A stretch of DNA of 64,000 nucleotides from Hyphomicrobiales bacterium. GTDB lineage: Bacteria > Pseudomonadota > Alphaproteobacteria > Rhizobiales > Rhizobiaceae. The DNA lies in the NCBI GenBank assembly GCA_900472925.1, contig UCJU01000015.1, positions 7,853-71,852 of the forward strand, read 5' to 3'. Shown in pieces: positions 46,526 to 56,310 of this stretch. Within the stretch, counting starts at the first letter, position 1, and every line of letters begins with the position of its first letter. The position numbers and the translations under genes are program-made. The notes below the pieces were generated by a model that made no database searches, was not told the origin of the DNA, and worked only from the letters and a program-made list of their open reading frames with translations.

Positions 46526-47323
46526 ATGAGCATCGCGCTTCAAAACCATCCTGTCGTCTCATTTTCTTCCAAGGTATCCGCTTCGATGCATAACGTTTTT
46601 CAGTTTTTGACTCAGTGCAACGAGGCAAAAACGGAAGAGCGTTTTCTGTCGGCTTTTCATGAGATGACGTGTCAGCTGGGGTTTGATTTCTATCGTGTGA
46701 TGCGTCGTGATGCGGAAGATTTGACGTTTACAGGCACGGTTCTGGCCGAACATCTGCCTGACGGCTGGAAGGAAGTCTATCACGCCAAGAAATATGGAAA
46801 CATCGATCCGGTCAAGCGCACATTGGGCCTTTTGCATCAGCCGTTTCGCTGTCGCGACGTGGTGGCGCTATTGCCTCAAGTCACGCAGCGCAAACGCGCT
46901 GCCAAGCTGTTTCAGGATGCCGCGCGGTACGGCCTGCGCGAAGGCTATGCTTTTCCGATCCACGGGCGAAGCGGGTTGCTCGGCGGTGTCTATATTTTCG
47001 GTGACGGCCGTTTGCTGTCCACATCGGAGTTGTTCATCATAGACGCGGCCATGCGGGTGGCATTCTGGCGGCTGCTGGAATTTGTCGGTGAATCGGACGC
47101 GGTTTTGTCCATTCCCGATATGTCGGCAACGCAATTTACCAGAAGGGAGCTGGACGTGCTGACCCTGTTGGCCCAGGGCAAGACGTCGCCGGAAATCGGC
47201 AAGAGCCTTTCGATTTCCAGTCATACCGTTGATTGGTACATAAACGGCATTCAGCGCAAGCTGGAGGCAAGAAATCGCCAGCATGTGGTGGCACTTGCGC
47301 TTCGGCATGGAGTTATCTCCTAA
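46526..47323 (+). CDS. LuxR-family regulator with autoinducer-binding domain
   Basis: A 265-residue regulator with an N-terminal autoinducer-binding domain and C-terminal LuxR HTH (FTRRELDVLTLLAQGKTSPE, then ISSHTVDWYINGIQRKL). Of the residues conserved in acyl-homoserine-lactone receptors, the W-x3-Y (GWKEVY) and D-P (GNIDPVK) pairs are present with TraR spacing, and E, L, G of the HTH are present. The position equal to TraR Trp85 is Cys, so the ligand may be unusual or absent. No luxI is in the window. ATG 46526 is chosen; TTG 46493 and ATG 46586 are alternatives. Confidence 0.85.
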   Translation: MSIALQNHPVVSFSSKVSASMHNVFQFLTQCNEAKTEERFLSAFHEMTCQLGFDFYRVMRRDAEDLTFTGTVLAEHLPDGWKEVYHAKKYGNIDPVKRTLGLLHQPFRCRDVVALLPQVTQRKRAAKLFQDAARYGLREGYAFPIHGRSGLLGGVYIFGDGRLLSTSELFIIDAAMRVAFWRLLEFVGESDAVLSIPDMSATQFTRRELDVLTLLAQGKTSPEIGKSLSISSHTVDWYINGIQRKLEARNRQHVVALALRHGVIS

Positions 47324-47438
47324 AAGCTTCTGCTTCTCCAGACAGTCGTGGACAAAAACGCCCTTTCCAACCGGAACGTTTACTGCTTAATTTCGCGGTG
47401 CAGCATGTAAACTTGCTTGCGAGGTTTGGGAGGCCGTC

Positions 47439-50400
47439 TTGAAAATATCGAAAATCCTTGTCGCCAATCGTTCGGAGATTGCGATCCGTGTCTTCCGTGC
47501 TGCCAACGAGCTTGGCATAAAAACGGTCGCGATCTGGGCGGAGGAAGACAAGCTTTCGCTGCACCGTTTCAAGGCGGATGAGAGTTATCAGGTCGGACGC
47601 GGTCCGCATCTGGCCAAGGATATGGGACCGATCGAGAGCTACCTGTCGATCGAGGAAGTCATTCGCGTCGCCAAGCTTTCGGGTGCCGATGCGATCCACC
47701 CCGGTTACGGCCTTCTGTCGGAAAGCCCGGAGTTCGTGGAAGCCTGCAATGAGGCCGGCATTATCTTCATCGGACCGACCGCCGACACGATGCGCCGCCT
47801 TGGCAACAAGGTTGCCGCGCGCAATCTGGCGATTTCCGTCGGCGTGCCCGTCGTTCCGGCGACCGAGCCTCTGCCGGATGATATGGCCGAGGTCGAACGT
47901 ATGGCCGAGGAGATCGGTTATCCCGTCATGCTCAAGGCCTCCTGGGGCGGCGGTGGCCGCGGCATGCGCGCTATCAGAAAGAAGGAAGACCTTGCCCGCG
48001 AGGTGACGGAAGCCAAGCGTGAGGCCAAGGCTGCCTTCGGCAAGGACGAGGTCTATCTGGAAAAGCTGGTCGAACGCGCACGCCATGTGGAAAGCCAGAT
48101 TCTTGGCGATACCCATGGCAATGTCGTGCATCTGTTCGAGCGCGATTGCTCCATCCAGCGCCGTAACCAGAAGGTGGTGGAGCGCGCGCCAGCGCCTTAC
48201 CTTTCCGAAGAGCGTCGGCAGGAACTGGCCAATTATTCGCTGAAGATTGCCGGTGCCACCAATTATGTCGGTGCTGGCACGGTCGAGTATCTGATGGATG
48301 CCGATACCGGAAAATTCTATTTCATCGAGGTCAATCCGCGCATTCAGGTGGAGCACACGGTGACCGAAGTCGTCACCGGCATCGATATCGTCAAGGCGCA
48401 GATCCATATTCTCGAAGGCGAGACCATCGGCACGCCGGAATCGGGTGTGCCGGCGCAAAACGACATCCGTCTCAACGGCCATGCGCTTCAGTGCCGCATC
48501 ACCACCGAAGACCCGGAGCACAATTTCATTCCCGATTACGGCCGCATCACTGCATACCGCTCGGCATCCGGCTTCGGCATTCGTCTGGATGGCGGCACGT
48601 CCTATTCGGGTGCGATCATTACCCGCTATTACGATCCGTTGCTGGTCAAGGTGACGGCATGGGCGCCACAACCGGACGAAGCGATTGCCCGCATGCACCG
48701 TGCTCTGCGCGAATTCCGTATTCGCGGCGTGGCGACGAACCTGACTTTCCTGGAAGCCATCATCAGCCATCCGAGTTTCGTCGGAAACACCTATACGACG
48801 CGCTTCATCGATTCGACGCCTGAGTTGTTCGAGCAGGTCAAACGCCAGGACCGTGCGACCAAGCTTCTGACCTATCTGGCAGACGTCACTGTTAACGGCC
48901 ATCCGGAAACCAAGGGTCGCGTCAAACCTGCCGCCAGCGCTGCCCAGCCCATCGTGCCCTATATCGACCAACCGACGCCTGATGGCACCAAGCAGCTTCT
49001 GGACAGGCTAGGGCCAAAGGGGTTTGCCGAGTGGATGCGCAATGAAAAGCGTGTGCTGGTGACAGATACGACCATGCGCGACGGGCACCAGTCGCTGCTG
49101 GCAACCCGCGTCCGCACCCATGACATCGCTCGCGTTTCGAGCGTTTACGCCAAAGCCTTGCCGCAGCTTTTGTCGCTGGAATGCTGGGGCGGAGCGACCT
49201 TCGATGTGTCCATGCGCTTCCTCACCGAAGACCCTTGGGAGCGTCTGGCGCTGATTCGCGAAGGTGCGCCGAACCTTTTGCTGCAAATGCTGCTGCGCGG
49301 CGCTAATGGCGTGGGTTACAAGAACTACCCCGATAATGTCGTCAAATATTTCGTCCGCCAGGCAGCCAAGGGCGGCGTCGATCTGTTTCGCGTGTTCGAC
49401 TGCCTGAACTGGGTGGAAAACATGCGTGTTTCGATGGATGCGATCGCGGAAGAGAACAAGCTCTGCGAAGCGACCATCTGCTATACAGGCGATCTTCTGA
49501 ATTCGGCTCGCCCGAAATACGATCTCAAATATTACACCAATCTTGCTGCCGAACTCGAAAAAGCGGGTGCGCATATCATCGCCGTCAAGGACATGGCGGG
49601 GTTGTTGAAGCCTGCCGCCGCAAGGGTTCTGTTCAAGGCTCTGCGGGAGGCGACCAGCCTGCCGATCCACTTCCATACACATGATACGTCCGGTATCTCC
49701 GCAGCCACGGTTCTGGCGGCGGTTGAGGCGGGGGTGGATGCCGTGGATGCGGCCATGGATGCGCTCTCGGGCAACACGTCGCAGCCGTGCCTTGGCTCCA
49801 TCGTTGAGGCGCTGAAAGGCACCGAACGCGACACCGGTCTCGATACGGAGTGGATCCGCCGCATTTCCTTCTATTGGGAAGCTGTGCGTGGCCAATATGC
49901 GGCCTTCGAGAGCGATCTCAAGGGACCGGCCTCGGAAGTCTATCTTCATGAAATGCCGGGCGGCCAGTTCACCAATCTCAAAGAACAGGCTCGTTCGCTG
50001 GGTCTCGAAAGCCGCTGGCACGAGGTTGCGCAGACCTATGCCGACGTCAATCAGATGTTTGGCGATATCGTCAAGGTGACACCGTCCTCCAAGGTGGTGG
50101 GTGACATGGCGCTGATGATGGTCAGCCAGGATCTGACGGTTGCCGATGTCGAAAACCCGGAGAAGGAGGTTTCCTTCCCCGATTCGGTCGTTTCCATGCT
50201 CAAGGGCGATCTCGGCCAGTCGCCGGGTGGATGGCCGCAGGCTATCCAGAAGAAAGCGTTGAAGGGCGAGCAGCCCTATACGGTGCGTCCGGGCTCGCTT
50301 CTTGAGGATGCAGATCTGGATGCCGAGCGCAAGGAGATCGAGACGAAGCTGGAGCGCCCGGTCGATGATTTCGAGTTTGCCTCCTACCTGATGTATCCGA

Positions 50401-50900
50401 AGGTCTTCACCGATTTCGCCTTAGCGTCCGAAACCTACGGTCCCGTCTCGGTTCTGCCAACGCCTGCCTATTTCTACGGCATGGAAGATGGCGAGGAATT
50501 GTTTGCCGATATCGAGCGTGGCAAGACGCTCGTCATCGTCAATCAGGCTTCGTCCGGTGTCGATGACAAGGGCATGGTCACGGTCTTCTTCGAGATCAAT
50601 GGCCAGCCACGCCGCATCAAGGTGCCGGATCGCACTCATGGGGCCTCCGGCTCTGCCGTGCGCCGCAAGTCCGAACCGGGCAATGCCGCCCATGTCGGCG
50701 CGCCGATGCCGGGCGTTATTTCCCGCGTCTTCGTCAATCAGGGACAGGATGTGAAGGCAGGCGACGTGCTTGTGTCCATCGAGGCCATGAAGATGGAAAC
50801 GGCGCTTCATGCAGAGCGCGACGGCAAGGTGGCCGAAGTGCTGGTCAAGCCCGGTGACCAGATCGACGCCAAGGATTTGCTCATTGCCTACGGCGAGTGA
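47439..50900 (+). CDS. pyc: Pyruvate carboxylase
   Basis: A 1153-residue biotin enzyme that carboxylates pyruvate to oxaloacetate, refilling the TCA cycle. Domains in order: biotin carboxylase with ATP-grasp (about 1-450; MLKASWGGGGRGMRAI), carboxyltransferase barrel (about 530-800; DTTMRDGHQSLLATRVRT, GGATFDVSMRFL, and the metal His pair in HFHTHDTSG), an allosteric region, and the biotinyl domain with the biotin lysine in EAMKME (Lys 1118). TTG 47439 has GGGAGG five bases upstream, and the protein starts directly with ILVANRSEIAIR as the family does. A terminator follows. Confidence 0.98.
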   Translation: MKISKILVANRSEIAIRVFRAANELGIKTVAIWAEEDKLSLHRFKADESYQVGRGPHLAKDMGPIESYLSIEEVIRVAKLSGADAIHPGYGLLSESPEFVEACNEAGIIFIGPTADTMRRLGNKVAARNLAISVGVPVVPATEPLPDDMAEVERMAEEIGYPVMLKASWGGGGRGMRAIRKKEDLAREVTEAKREAKAAFGKDEVYLEKLVERARHVESQILGDTHGNVVHLFERDCSIQRRNQKVVERAPAPYLSEERRQELANYSLKIAGATNYVGAGTVEYLMDADTGKFYFIEVNPRIQVEHTVTEVVTGIDIVKAQIHILEGETIGTPESGVPAQNDIRLNGHALQCRITTEDPEHNFIPDYGRITAYRSASGFGIRLDGGTSYSGAIITRYYDPLLVKVTAWAPQPDEAIARMHRALREFRIRGVATNLTFLEAIISHPSFVGNTYTTRFIDSTPELFEQVKRQDRATKLLTYLADVTVNGHPETKGRVKPAASAAQPIVPYIDQPTPDGTKQLLDRLGPKGFAEWMRNEKRVLVTDTTMRDGHQSLLATRVRTHDIARVSSVYAKALPQLLSLECWGGATFDVSMRFLTEDPWERLALIREGAPNLLLQMLLRGANGVGYKNYPDNVVKYFVRQAAKGGVDLFRVFDCLNWVENMRVSMDAIAEENKLCEATICYTGDLLNSARPKYDLKYYTNLAAELEKAGAHIIAVKDMAGLLKPAAARVLFKALREATSLPIHFHTHDTSGISAATVLAAVEAGVDAVDAAMDALSGNTSQPCLGSIVEALKGTERDTGLDTEWIRRISFYWEAVRGQYAAFESDLKGPASEVYLHEMPGGQFTNLKEQARSLGLESRWHEVAQTYADVNQMFGDIVKVTPSSKVVGDMALMMVSQDLTVADVENPEKEVSFPDSVVSMLKGDLGQSPGGWPQAIQKKALKGEQPYTVRPGSLLEDADLDAERKEIETKLERPVDDFEFASYLMYPKVFTDFALASETYGPVSVLPTPAYFYGMEDGEELFADIERGKTLVIVNQASSGVDDKGMVTVFFEINGQPRRIKVPDRTHGASGSAVRRKSEPGNAAHVGAPMPGVISRVFVNQGQDVKAGDVLVSIEAMKMETALHAERDGKVAEVLVKPGDQIDAKDLLIAYGE

Positions 50901-50920
50901 TGCCGGCAGTACGGAAATGT

Positions 50921-50949
50921 AAAAAGCCCACCGAAAGGTGGGCTTTTTC
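50921..50949. terminator. Terminator between pyc and the OmpA-family gene
   Basis: AAAAAGCCCACC and GGTGGGCTTTTT flank a short loop, 20 bases after the pyc stop. The A and T tracts suit both converging transcripts. Confidence 0.93.
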
Positions 50950-50977
50950 ATGGGTGGCTCAATGCGCGTCTTTCAGA

Positions 50978-51643
50978 TCATCCGTTCTGCGTCAGCGGCG
51001 AGATCAGCACTTCGACACGGCGATTCTGCGCGCGGCCATCGGCTGTCGCATTGGATGCAATCGGTTGCGATGGACCGAAGCCCATTGTCGAAATACGTCG
51101 CTGGTCTACACCACCACGCTCACCAAGATAGTTGGCGACGGATGCGGCGCGGCGTTCCGACAGGCCCTGGTTATGGGCAAGGCTGCCGGTGGAATCGGTG
51201 TGGCCGTTGATGTCGATATAGGTCTTGTTGAACTTGTTGAGCACGATGGCGACCGAGTTCAGCGTTGGGTAGAATGGCGGGATGACCTGATCCTGATCCG
51301 TGGCGAAGGTGACGTTGGACGGCATGTTGAGCACGATGCTGTCGCCACGACGGGTTACGGACACGCCGGTGCCCTGCAACTGCTGGCGAAGCTCGGATTC
51401 CTGATTGTCCATGTAACCGCCGATGGCGCCACCGGCCAGCGCGCCGATACCGGCACCGATCAGGGCGTTGCGGCCCTTGTTGCCGCCACCGATGGCAAGA
51501 CCGCCGACAGCACCCGCGAGAGCGCCTAGGCCAGCGCCGCCGGCCATGTTGGACACCTTCTGCTCACCTGTATAGGGGTCGGTGGTCGTGCAGGCGGAGA
51601 GATAGGTTGCGGCAAGCGCAAGAACGACAAACTTCTTGATCAT
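50978..51643 (-). CDS. OmpA-family lipoprotein with glycine-zipper segment
   Basis: A 221-residue outer-membrane lipoprotein. The signal ends in a lipobox (LSAC, Cys at 18). Residues about 33-80 are a Gly/Ala-rich glycine-zipper stretch (GLGALAGAVGGLAIGG, LIGAGIGALAGGAIGGY), likely membrane-inserted. The C-terminal OmpA domain (about 100-215) binds peptidoglycan: DINGHTDSTGSLAHNQGLSE and the Arg in RAQNRRVEVLI. It resembles YiaD. It would anchor the outer membrane to the cell wall. It is a single gene, facing pyc. Confidence 0.9.
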   Translation of the reverse strand: MIKKFVVLALAATYLSACTTTDPYTGEQKVSNMAGGAGLGALAGAVGGLAIGGGNKGRNALIGAGIGALAGGAIGGYMDNQESELRQQLQGTGVSVTRRGDSIVLNMPSNVTFATDQDQVIPPFYPTLNSVAIVLNKFNKTYIDINGHTDSTGSLAHNQGLSERRAASVANYLGERGGVDQRRISTMGFGPSQPIASNATADGRAQNRRVEVLISPLTQNG

Positions 51644-51711
51644 GAATTCCAGTGCTCCGTGAGGTCACGTAAGGTAAGACAGATGAATTTTGGCATTTTC
51701 ACGGTCGAAAC

Positions 51712-52962
51712 CTACTCAGCCGCATCCTTTTGGCCGAAACGTTTCTCGATGTAATCGATGACCAACGCCTCGAAATCTTTGGCGATATCAGGGCCGCGCA
51801 GGGTGAGTGCCTTTTCACCGTCGATGAACACGGGAGCCGCCGGGTTTTCGCCGGTGCCGGGCAGCGAGATGCCGATATCGGCATGTTTGCTTTCACCGGG
51901 ACCGTTGACGATGCAACCCATGACGGCAACGTTGAGCGCTTCAACACCCGGATATTTGTCGCGCCAGACCGGCATGTTCTTGCGAAGGTCGTTCTGGATG
52001 TTCTGCGCCAGTTCCTGAAACACGGTGGACGTTGTTCGCCCGCAGCCGGGACAGGCGGCAACGACGGGAATGAACTGACGGAAGCCCATGACCTGGAGAA
52101 TTTCCTGGGCAACCTGCACTTCACGGGTGCGGTCACCATTCGGCTCCGGTGTCAACGACACGCGGATGGTGTCGCCAATGCCGTGTTGCAGGACGTAACC
52201 CATGGCGGCAGACGAGGCGACGATGCCCTTGGAACCCATGCCCGCCTCGGTGAGACCCAGATGGAGGGCATGGTTGGAGCGCTCCGACAGCATGGAATAG
52301 ACGGCTATCAGATCCTGCACCTGGCTGACCTTGGCCGACAGGATGATGCGATTGCGGGGCAGGCCGATGTCTTCGGCAAGTTCAGCCGAAATCAAGGCGG
52401 ACTGGACGATGGCTTCGCGCGTGACCTGACGGGCCGACAGCGGGAAGCCCTGGTCCTTGTTCTTGTCCATAAGCGTCGTCAGCAATTCCTGATCGAGCGA
52501 ACCCCAGTTGACGCCGATGCGCACCGGCTTGTCATAGCGGATGGCCATTTCGACGATATCGCCGAACTGCTTGTCCTTCTTGTCCTTGAAACCGACATTG
52601 CCGGGATTGATGCGATATTTGGCAAGCGCTTCGGCGCAGGCGGGGTGATCGGCCAGCAGCTTGTGGCCGATATAGTGGAAGTCACCGACAAGCGGTACAT
52701 CCAAGCCAAGGCGCAAAAGGCGGTCGCGGATTTTCGGAACGGCGGCAGCGCTTTCGTCGCGATCCACGGTGATGCGTACGATCTCGGAGCCTGCGCGGTA
52801 CAGGGCCGCGACCTGCTGCACGGTCGCGTCGATATCGGCGGTATCCGTATTGGTCATCGACTGTACCACGACGGGCGCGCCACCCCCGACGATCACGCCA
52901 CCGACATCGACAGCGACCGAGGACCGGCGTGGCTTGGTATCATAATCGGCGTGTGACGTCAT
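51712..52962 (-). CDS. ispG: 4-hydroxy-3-methylbut-2-enyl diphosphate synthase (flavodoxin)
   Basis: A 416-residue 4Fe-4S enzyme of the MEP isoprenoid pathway, converting cyclic methylerythritol diphosphate to HMBPP. Features: [20 protein letters not shown] at the N-terminal barrel, [23 protein letters not shown], and the cluster cysteines in [14 protein letters not shown] (about 305) and [18 protein letters not shown] (about 350). ATG 52962 gives the expected length; a TTG 15 bases upstream is less likely. An 18-bp palindrome lies 44 bases upstream of the start. Confidence 0.97.
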   Translation of the reverse strand: MTSHADYDTKPRRSSVAVDVGGVIVGGGAPVVVQSMTNTDTADIDATVQQVAALYRAGSEIVRITVDRDESAAAVPKIRDRLLRLGLDVPLVGDFHYIGHKLLADHPACAEALAKYRINPGNVGFKDKKDKQFGDIVEMAIRYDKPVRIGVNWGSLDQELLTTLMDKNKDQGFPLSARQVTREAIVQSALISAELAEDIGLPRNRIILSAKVSQVQDLIAVYSMLSERSNHALHLGLTEAGMGSKGIVASSAAMGYVLQHGIGDTIRVSLTPEPNGDRTREVQVAQEILQVMGFRQFIPVVAACPGCGRTTSTVFQELAQNIQNDLRKNMPVWRDKYPGVEALNVAVMGCIVNGPGESKHADIGISLPGTGENPAAPVFIDGEKALTLRGPDIAKDFEALVIDYIEKRFGQKDAAE

Positions 52963-53005
52963 GGTGTTCTCGAACAATTGCGGTAAATCTGATCATTCAG
53001 GTGGT

Positions 53006-53023
53006 ACAAGGCGCGCGCCTTGT
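53006..53023. promoter_or_regulatory. Perfect 18-bp palindrome upstream of ispG
   Basis: ACAAGGCGCGCGCCTTGT is identical to its reverse complement. It is 44-61 bases before the ispG start and downstream of the MFS gene stop. It could be an operator; no T tract follows that would suggest termination. Confidence 0.5.
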
Positions 53024-53118
53024 CAACATCGAAGCGATCAACTCCACTTTTACCGCAATCATGGCAAAATTCGAGACTCGCCGATGCGAGGGCCCCCCCC
53101 TTTTGAGAAATCCGGATA

Positions 53119-54303
53119 TCAATGCCCGCTTGCGCCATCCGCATGGCGTGCAAGCTTGGACAGCATGAGAACCACCACATGCAGAAGCGGCAGGCCGATG
53201 AACACGGCAGCAAGCCCCGTATGTTCGGCAATGAAGCCGATAGCCGATGGTGCGACGAGAATGCCGGAATAGCCCATGGTCGTCACCACTGACAAAGCAA
53301 TGCCCGGTGCCATGCCTGGCATGTTGCCCGCTGCGGAAAAGGCAATCGGCACCATGTTGGAAATGCCGATGCCGGCAACGGCAAAGCCTGCAATGGCAAT
53401 GAAGGCATTGGGCGCTAAACCGGCAATCAACAGGCCGACGATCGACAGAACCGAACAAAATTGCAGCGTACGGACGGCGCCAAACCGGTCACGCACCAGA
53501 TCGCCTGCAAAGCGCATGACGGCCATGGTCAGCGAGAAGGCGGCAAAGCCGAAACCGGAGAGGGTAACGGATGCGCTGAGTTCATTGCGCAGATAAAGCG
53601 CGCCCCAATCGAGAATGGCGCCTTCGGGGATCATGGAAAACAGCGCCATAATACCGATGATCCACGGCAGCGGTGTCATGGGAAGGCCGCCCTTGGGGCG
53701 CTCTTCTTCCGGGTGAGGGCGGTCCACTTGGACCCGCGGCCATGCAACCGCAAGCAGAGCGGCTGCGATGATCGTCAGCATAATGGCATGTCCGTAGATA
53801 CCAGTTTTGGTGATCAAAAGACCGCCAAGACCCGCGCCGATCAAACCACCCAAGCTCCAGAATGCGTGGCAGGACGACATGATGGCGCGGCGCATGCTGC
53901 GCTCCACCACCACGGCATTGGCGTTCATGGCCACATCCATCGCACCCGTCAGTCCGCCGAACAGGAAGACGGCGATGACGCCTGCCCAAAGGGAATTTGC
54001 CAGTGTGATCAACAACAGCGTCGGCACCATGATGAGAGCGACAGTCAGGGTCACTGTTCGTGAACCAAGGCGACCGATCTGCGAACCGGCAATCGGCATG
54101 AAGGACAGCGAGCCCAAGCCGTAAACAAGAATGACGAGGCCCAGTGTGCTTTCACTCAGCGAAAATCGCTTGGCAAATTCCGGGATCATCGGCGCCCAGG
54201 AGCCCATCATGAAGCCGTTCATCAGGAACAGGAGAGACACGCCAAGGCGGGTTCTCGTCATGTAGGGCAAGCGGGCGGTCGTTGGCGTGGCAGTGCCGGT
54301 CAT
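53119..54303 (-). CDS. MFS transporter (sugar-type, FucP/YbjJ-like)
   Basis: A 394-residue, 12-helix carrier. Visible features are the N-terminal LLFLMNGFMMGSWAPMIPEF and the loop motif SQIGRLGSRTVTL, both like the FucP/YbjJ branch of the MFS. It starts at an ATG overlapping the TGA of the DeoR gene by four bases (ATGA), so the two are translated together. The pairing suggests a carbohydrate or sugar-phosphate-related substrate under DeoR control, but the substrate is unknown. Confidence 0.83.
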   Translation of the reverse strand: MTGTATPTTARLPYMTRTRLGVSLLFLMNGFMMGSWAPMIPEFAKRFSLSESTLGLVILVYGLGSLSFMPIAGSQIGRLGSRTVTLTVALIMVPTLLLITLANSLWAGVIAVFLFGGLTGAMDVAMNANAVVVERSMRRAIMSSCHAFWSLGGLIGAGLGGLLITKTGIYGHAIMLTIIAAALLAVAWPRVQVDRPHPEEERPKGGLPMTPLPWIIGIMALFSMIPEGAILDWGALYLRNELSASVTLSGFGFAAFSLTMAVMRFAGDLVRDRFGAVRTLQFCSVLSIVGLLIAGLAPNAFIAIAGFAVAGIGISNMVPIAFSAAGNMPGMAPGIALSVVTTMGYSGILVAPSAIGFIAEHTGLAAVFIGLPLLHVVVLMLSKLARHADGASGH

Positions 54304-55124
54304 CGCGACTGGTCCTTCGATAAGTTCATGTGAGATGAGATGCCGGACGACGGTCCGGCCTGATGAATGTTGATGCCGGTATCGGCCAGCGCACCGATCA
54401 TGTCGCGGTCGGCATCTTCTTCCAGAACGAGGGTGAGCATGGGGGACAGCGATGCGACCTGAAACGCGGTAGAGGCACCCAGCTTCTCGGAGGTGACGGC
54501 GGCCAGTGTTTTTGCGCTCATCTCGCAGGCCAGTCGCTTGAATATGGCATCCTCATAGATATCGGCGCACAGCCCCCGCTCGAGCGTCAGACCGCAGACG
54601 CCGACAATGCAGAGATCGGGCCGGATGTGCTCAAGCTGGCGTATGGCGGTCGTATCAATGGCGGCCCCTACCGCCGGATCGACCCTGCCGCCGATCAGAA
54701 TAAGCTCGATATCGGCATGACCGGCCAGTTCTGCGGCAATCGCCGGTGTGTTGGTGACGACGGTGAGTTTCAGGCCAACGCCCAAATGTTTTGCGATGGC
54801 AAGATTGGTCGAGCCGGCATCGAGAAAAACCACCATGTCATTCTGCACGAGGGAAGCTGTGGCTTGGCCGAGTACCGCCTTGCGATCCGGCATTTCGCCC
54901 ATGCGGGTTTTGAGCGGAACGGTGGTGCCGGATGGGAGTAGCGCCCCGCCATAGACGCGTTCACATTCGCCTCTGGCCGCCATCTCGCGCAGATCGCGCC
55001 GCACGGTGTCTTCCGAGACATCAAATGTTTGGGCGAGTTCCTGCGCCAACACGCGGCCATGCCGGTGCAATTGAGCGTAAATAAGAGCCTGTCGCTCACT
55101 GACGAAATGATCGGTTTTGGACAT
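54300..55124 (-). CDS. DeoR/GlpR-family transcriptional regulator
   Basis: A 274-residue regulator. The N-terminal winged helix (about 8-60) shows the DeoR signature VLAQELAQTFDVSEDTVRRD and LREMAARGECERVYGGAL. The effector domain (about 75-240) has FLDAGSTNLAIAKHL and LILIGGRVDPA, the fold that senses phosphorylated sugars. It is the first gene of a two-gene operon with the MFS carrier. Three TGCA-centred palindromes lie 22-49 bases upstream of its start and could be its own operators. Confidence 0.9.
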   Translation of the reverse strand: MSKTDHFVSERQALIYAQLHRHGRVLAQELAQTFDVSEDTVRRDLREMAARGECERVYGGALLPSGTTVPLKTRMGEMPDRKAVLGQATASLVQNDMVVFLDAGSTNLAIAKHLGVGLKLTVVTNTPAIAAELAGHADIELILIGGRVDPAVGAAIDTTAIRQLEHIRPDLCIVGVCGLTLERGLCADIYEDAIFKRLACEMSAKTLAAVTSEKLGASTAFQVASLSPMLTLVLEEDADRDMIGALADTGINIHQAGPSSGISSHMNLSKDQSR

Positions 55125-55145
55125 CGTGACTCAATCGGAGGAATC

Positions 55146-55173
55146 GTGCACAAACATGCATAACTCGGTGCAC
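55146..55173. promoter_or_regulatory. Three TGCA-centred palindromes before the DeoR-family gene
   Basis: GTGCAC (55146), ATGCAT (55156) and GTGCAC (55168) are spaced 10 and 12 bases apart, about one helical turn each. They are just upstream of the regulator start, a likely autoregulatory operator region. Confidence 0.42.
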
Positions 55174-55256
55174 TGTGTTTCTCAAGCGGAAATTGAGGAA
55201 TTTGCAGCGTGGTCCGGGCTTGAGGCGGCGAAAAACCGTGATGCCGGATGCTGGCT

Positions 55257-56156
55257 TCAGCTTTTGCGTTCTGCGACGAACCTTGCCGTCTGGATCAGAA
55301 TATCCGCACGGTCACCATAGGCTGCCAGCAGTTCGGCAGCTTCTTTCACCAGTTCACGCAAGCGCGAGGTTGCCCATTCCGCGCCGCGCAGCGCGACCAG
55401 CGTGCCTTTGCCGCGTCCGGCATCCTTGCCGGTTGCCTTACCCATGGTTGCGGCGTCGGAGGTGAGGTCGAGAAGATCGTCGGCGAGCTGGAAGGCGAGG
55501 CCGATCTTTTCGCCGAAGCTGCGCAGGCGTTGGCGTTCCAGGTCGCCGCTTCCGGCAATGATCGCGCCCGCTTCGCAGGCAAAACGGATCAGCGCACCGG
55601 TTTTCATGGCCTGCAAGGTGATGATCCCAGCCTCATCGGGAGGATTTTTTTCGGCAGCCAGATCCAGCGCCTGACCGCCAGCCATACCGCCGATGCCTGC
55701 CGCTCTTGCCAAGGCCAAAACGAGGGCTGCCTTGCGGTCATCGGGCAGATCGGTTTCCGGTGCTGCAATGATGTCGAAGGCAAGCGTCAGCAGGCTGTCG
55801 CCCGCCAGAATGGCCGTGGCTTCATCGAATTTTCTGTGAACTGTCGGCTGGCCACGGCGCAGATCGTCATTGTCCATGGCAGGCAGGTCGTCATGCACCA
55901 GTGAGTAACAATGCAGGCATTCCAAGGCGGCGCCGACACGAAGCGCGACATCGGCATCGCCGTTTAAAAGAGATGCGGTTTCGATTACGAGGAAGGGACG
56001 CAGACGTTTTCCACCGTTCAGAACGCCATGGCGCATCGCCTCGGCCAGATTTTCGGGCCGGGTGATCTCGTCTGTGTGCGTCTGGCTGGACAGGAGCCTG
56101 GCCAGCAAGGCTTCTGTCTGGGCGGCGTTGTCACGGAGCTGCGTTTCGAATGTCAT
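55257..56156 (-). CDS. ispA: Polyprenyl (farnesyl/geranylgeranyl) diphosphate synthase
   Basis: A 299-residue trans-prenyltransferase that joins isopentenyl diphosphate to allylic diphosphates. Both aspartate-rich motifs are visible: SLVHDDLPAMDNDDLRRG (first, about 95) and FQLADDLLDLT (second, about 235), with GGKRLRPFL for diphosphate binding. The short-chain type (IspA) fits its length. ATG 56156 has AAGGA eight bases upstream. It is divergent from mtgA. No 1-deoxyxylulose synthase gene is adjacent, although dxs follows ispA in many other bacteria. Confidence 0.9.
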   Translation of the reverse strand: MTFETQLRDNAAQTEALLARLLSSQTHTDEITRPENLAEAMRHGVLNGGKRLRPFLVIETASLLNGDADVALRVGAALECLHCYSLVHDDLPAMDNDDLRRGQPTVHRKFDEATAILAGDSLLTLAFDIIAAPETDLPDDRKAALVLALARAAGIGGMAGGQALDLAAEKNPPDEAGIITLQAMKTGALIRFACEAGAIIAGSGDLERQRLRSFGEKIGLAFQLADDLLDLTSDAATMGKATGKDAGRGKGTLVALRGAEWATSRLRELVKEAAELLAAYGDRADILIQTARFVAERKS

Positions 56157-56310
56157 AGGCCCGTTCCTTGTCATGAGCGCTGTTTGGCATGATGAAAAAG
56201 GGCTGGCAATGGTTTTTGTGATGCGGTTGGGGAACTTCGTTATCGGGACTCGCCTTGATGGTTCATGCGGAATATGAAAGGCTCCGATCTGGAGCGAGTG
56301 GGGACAGGAT

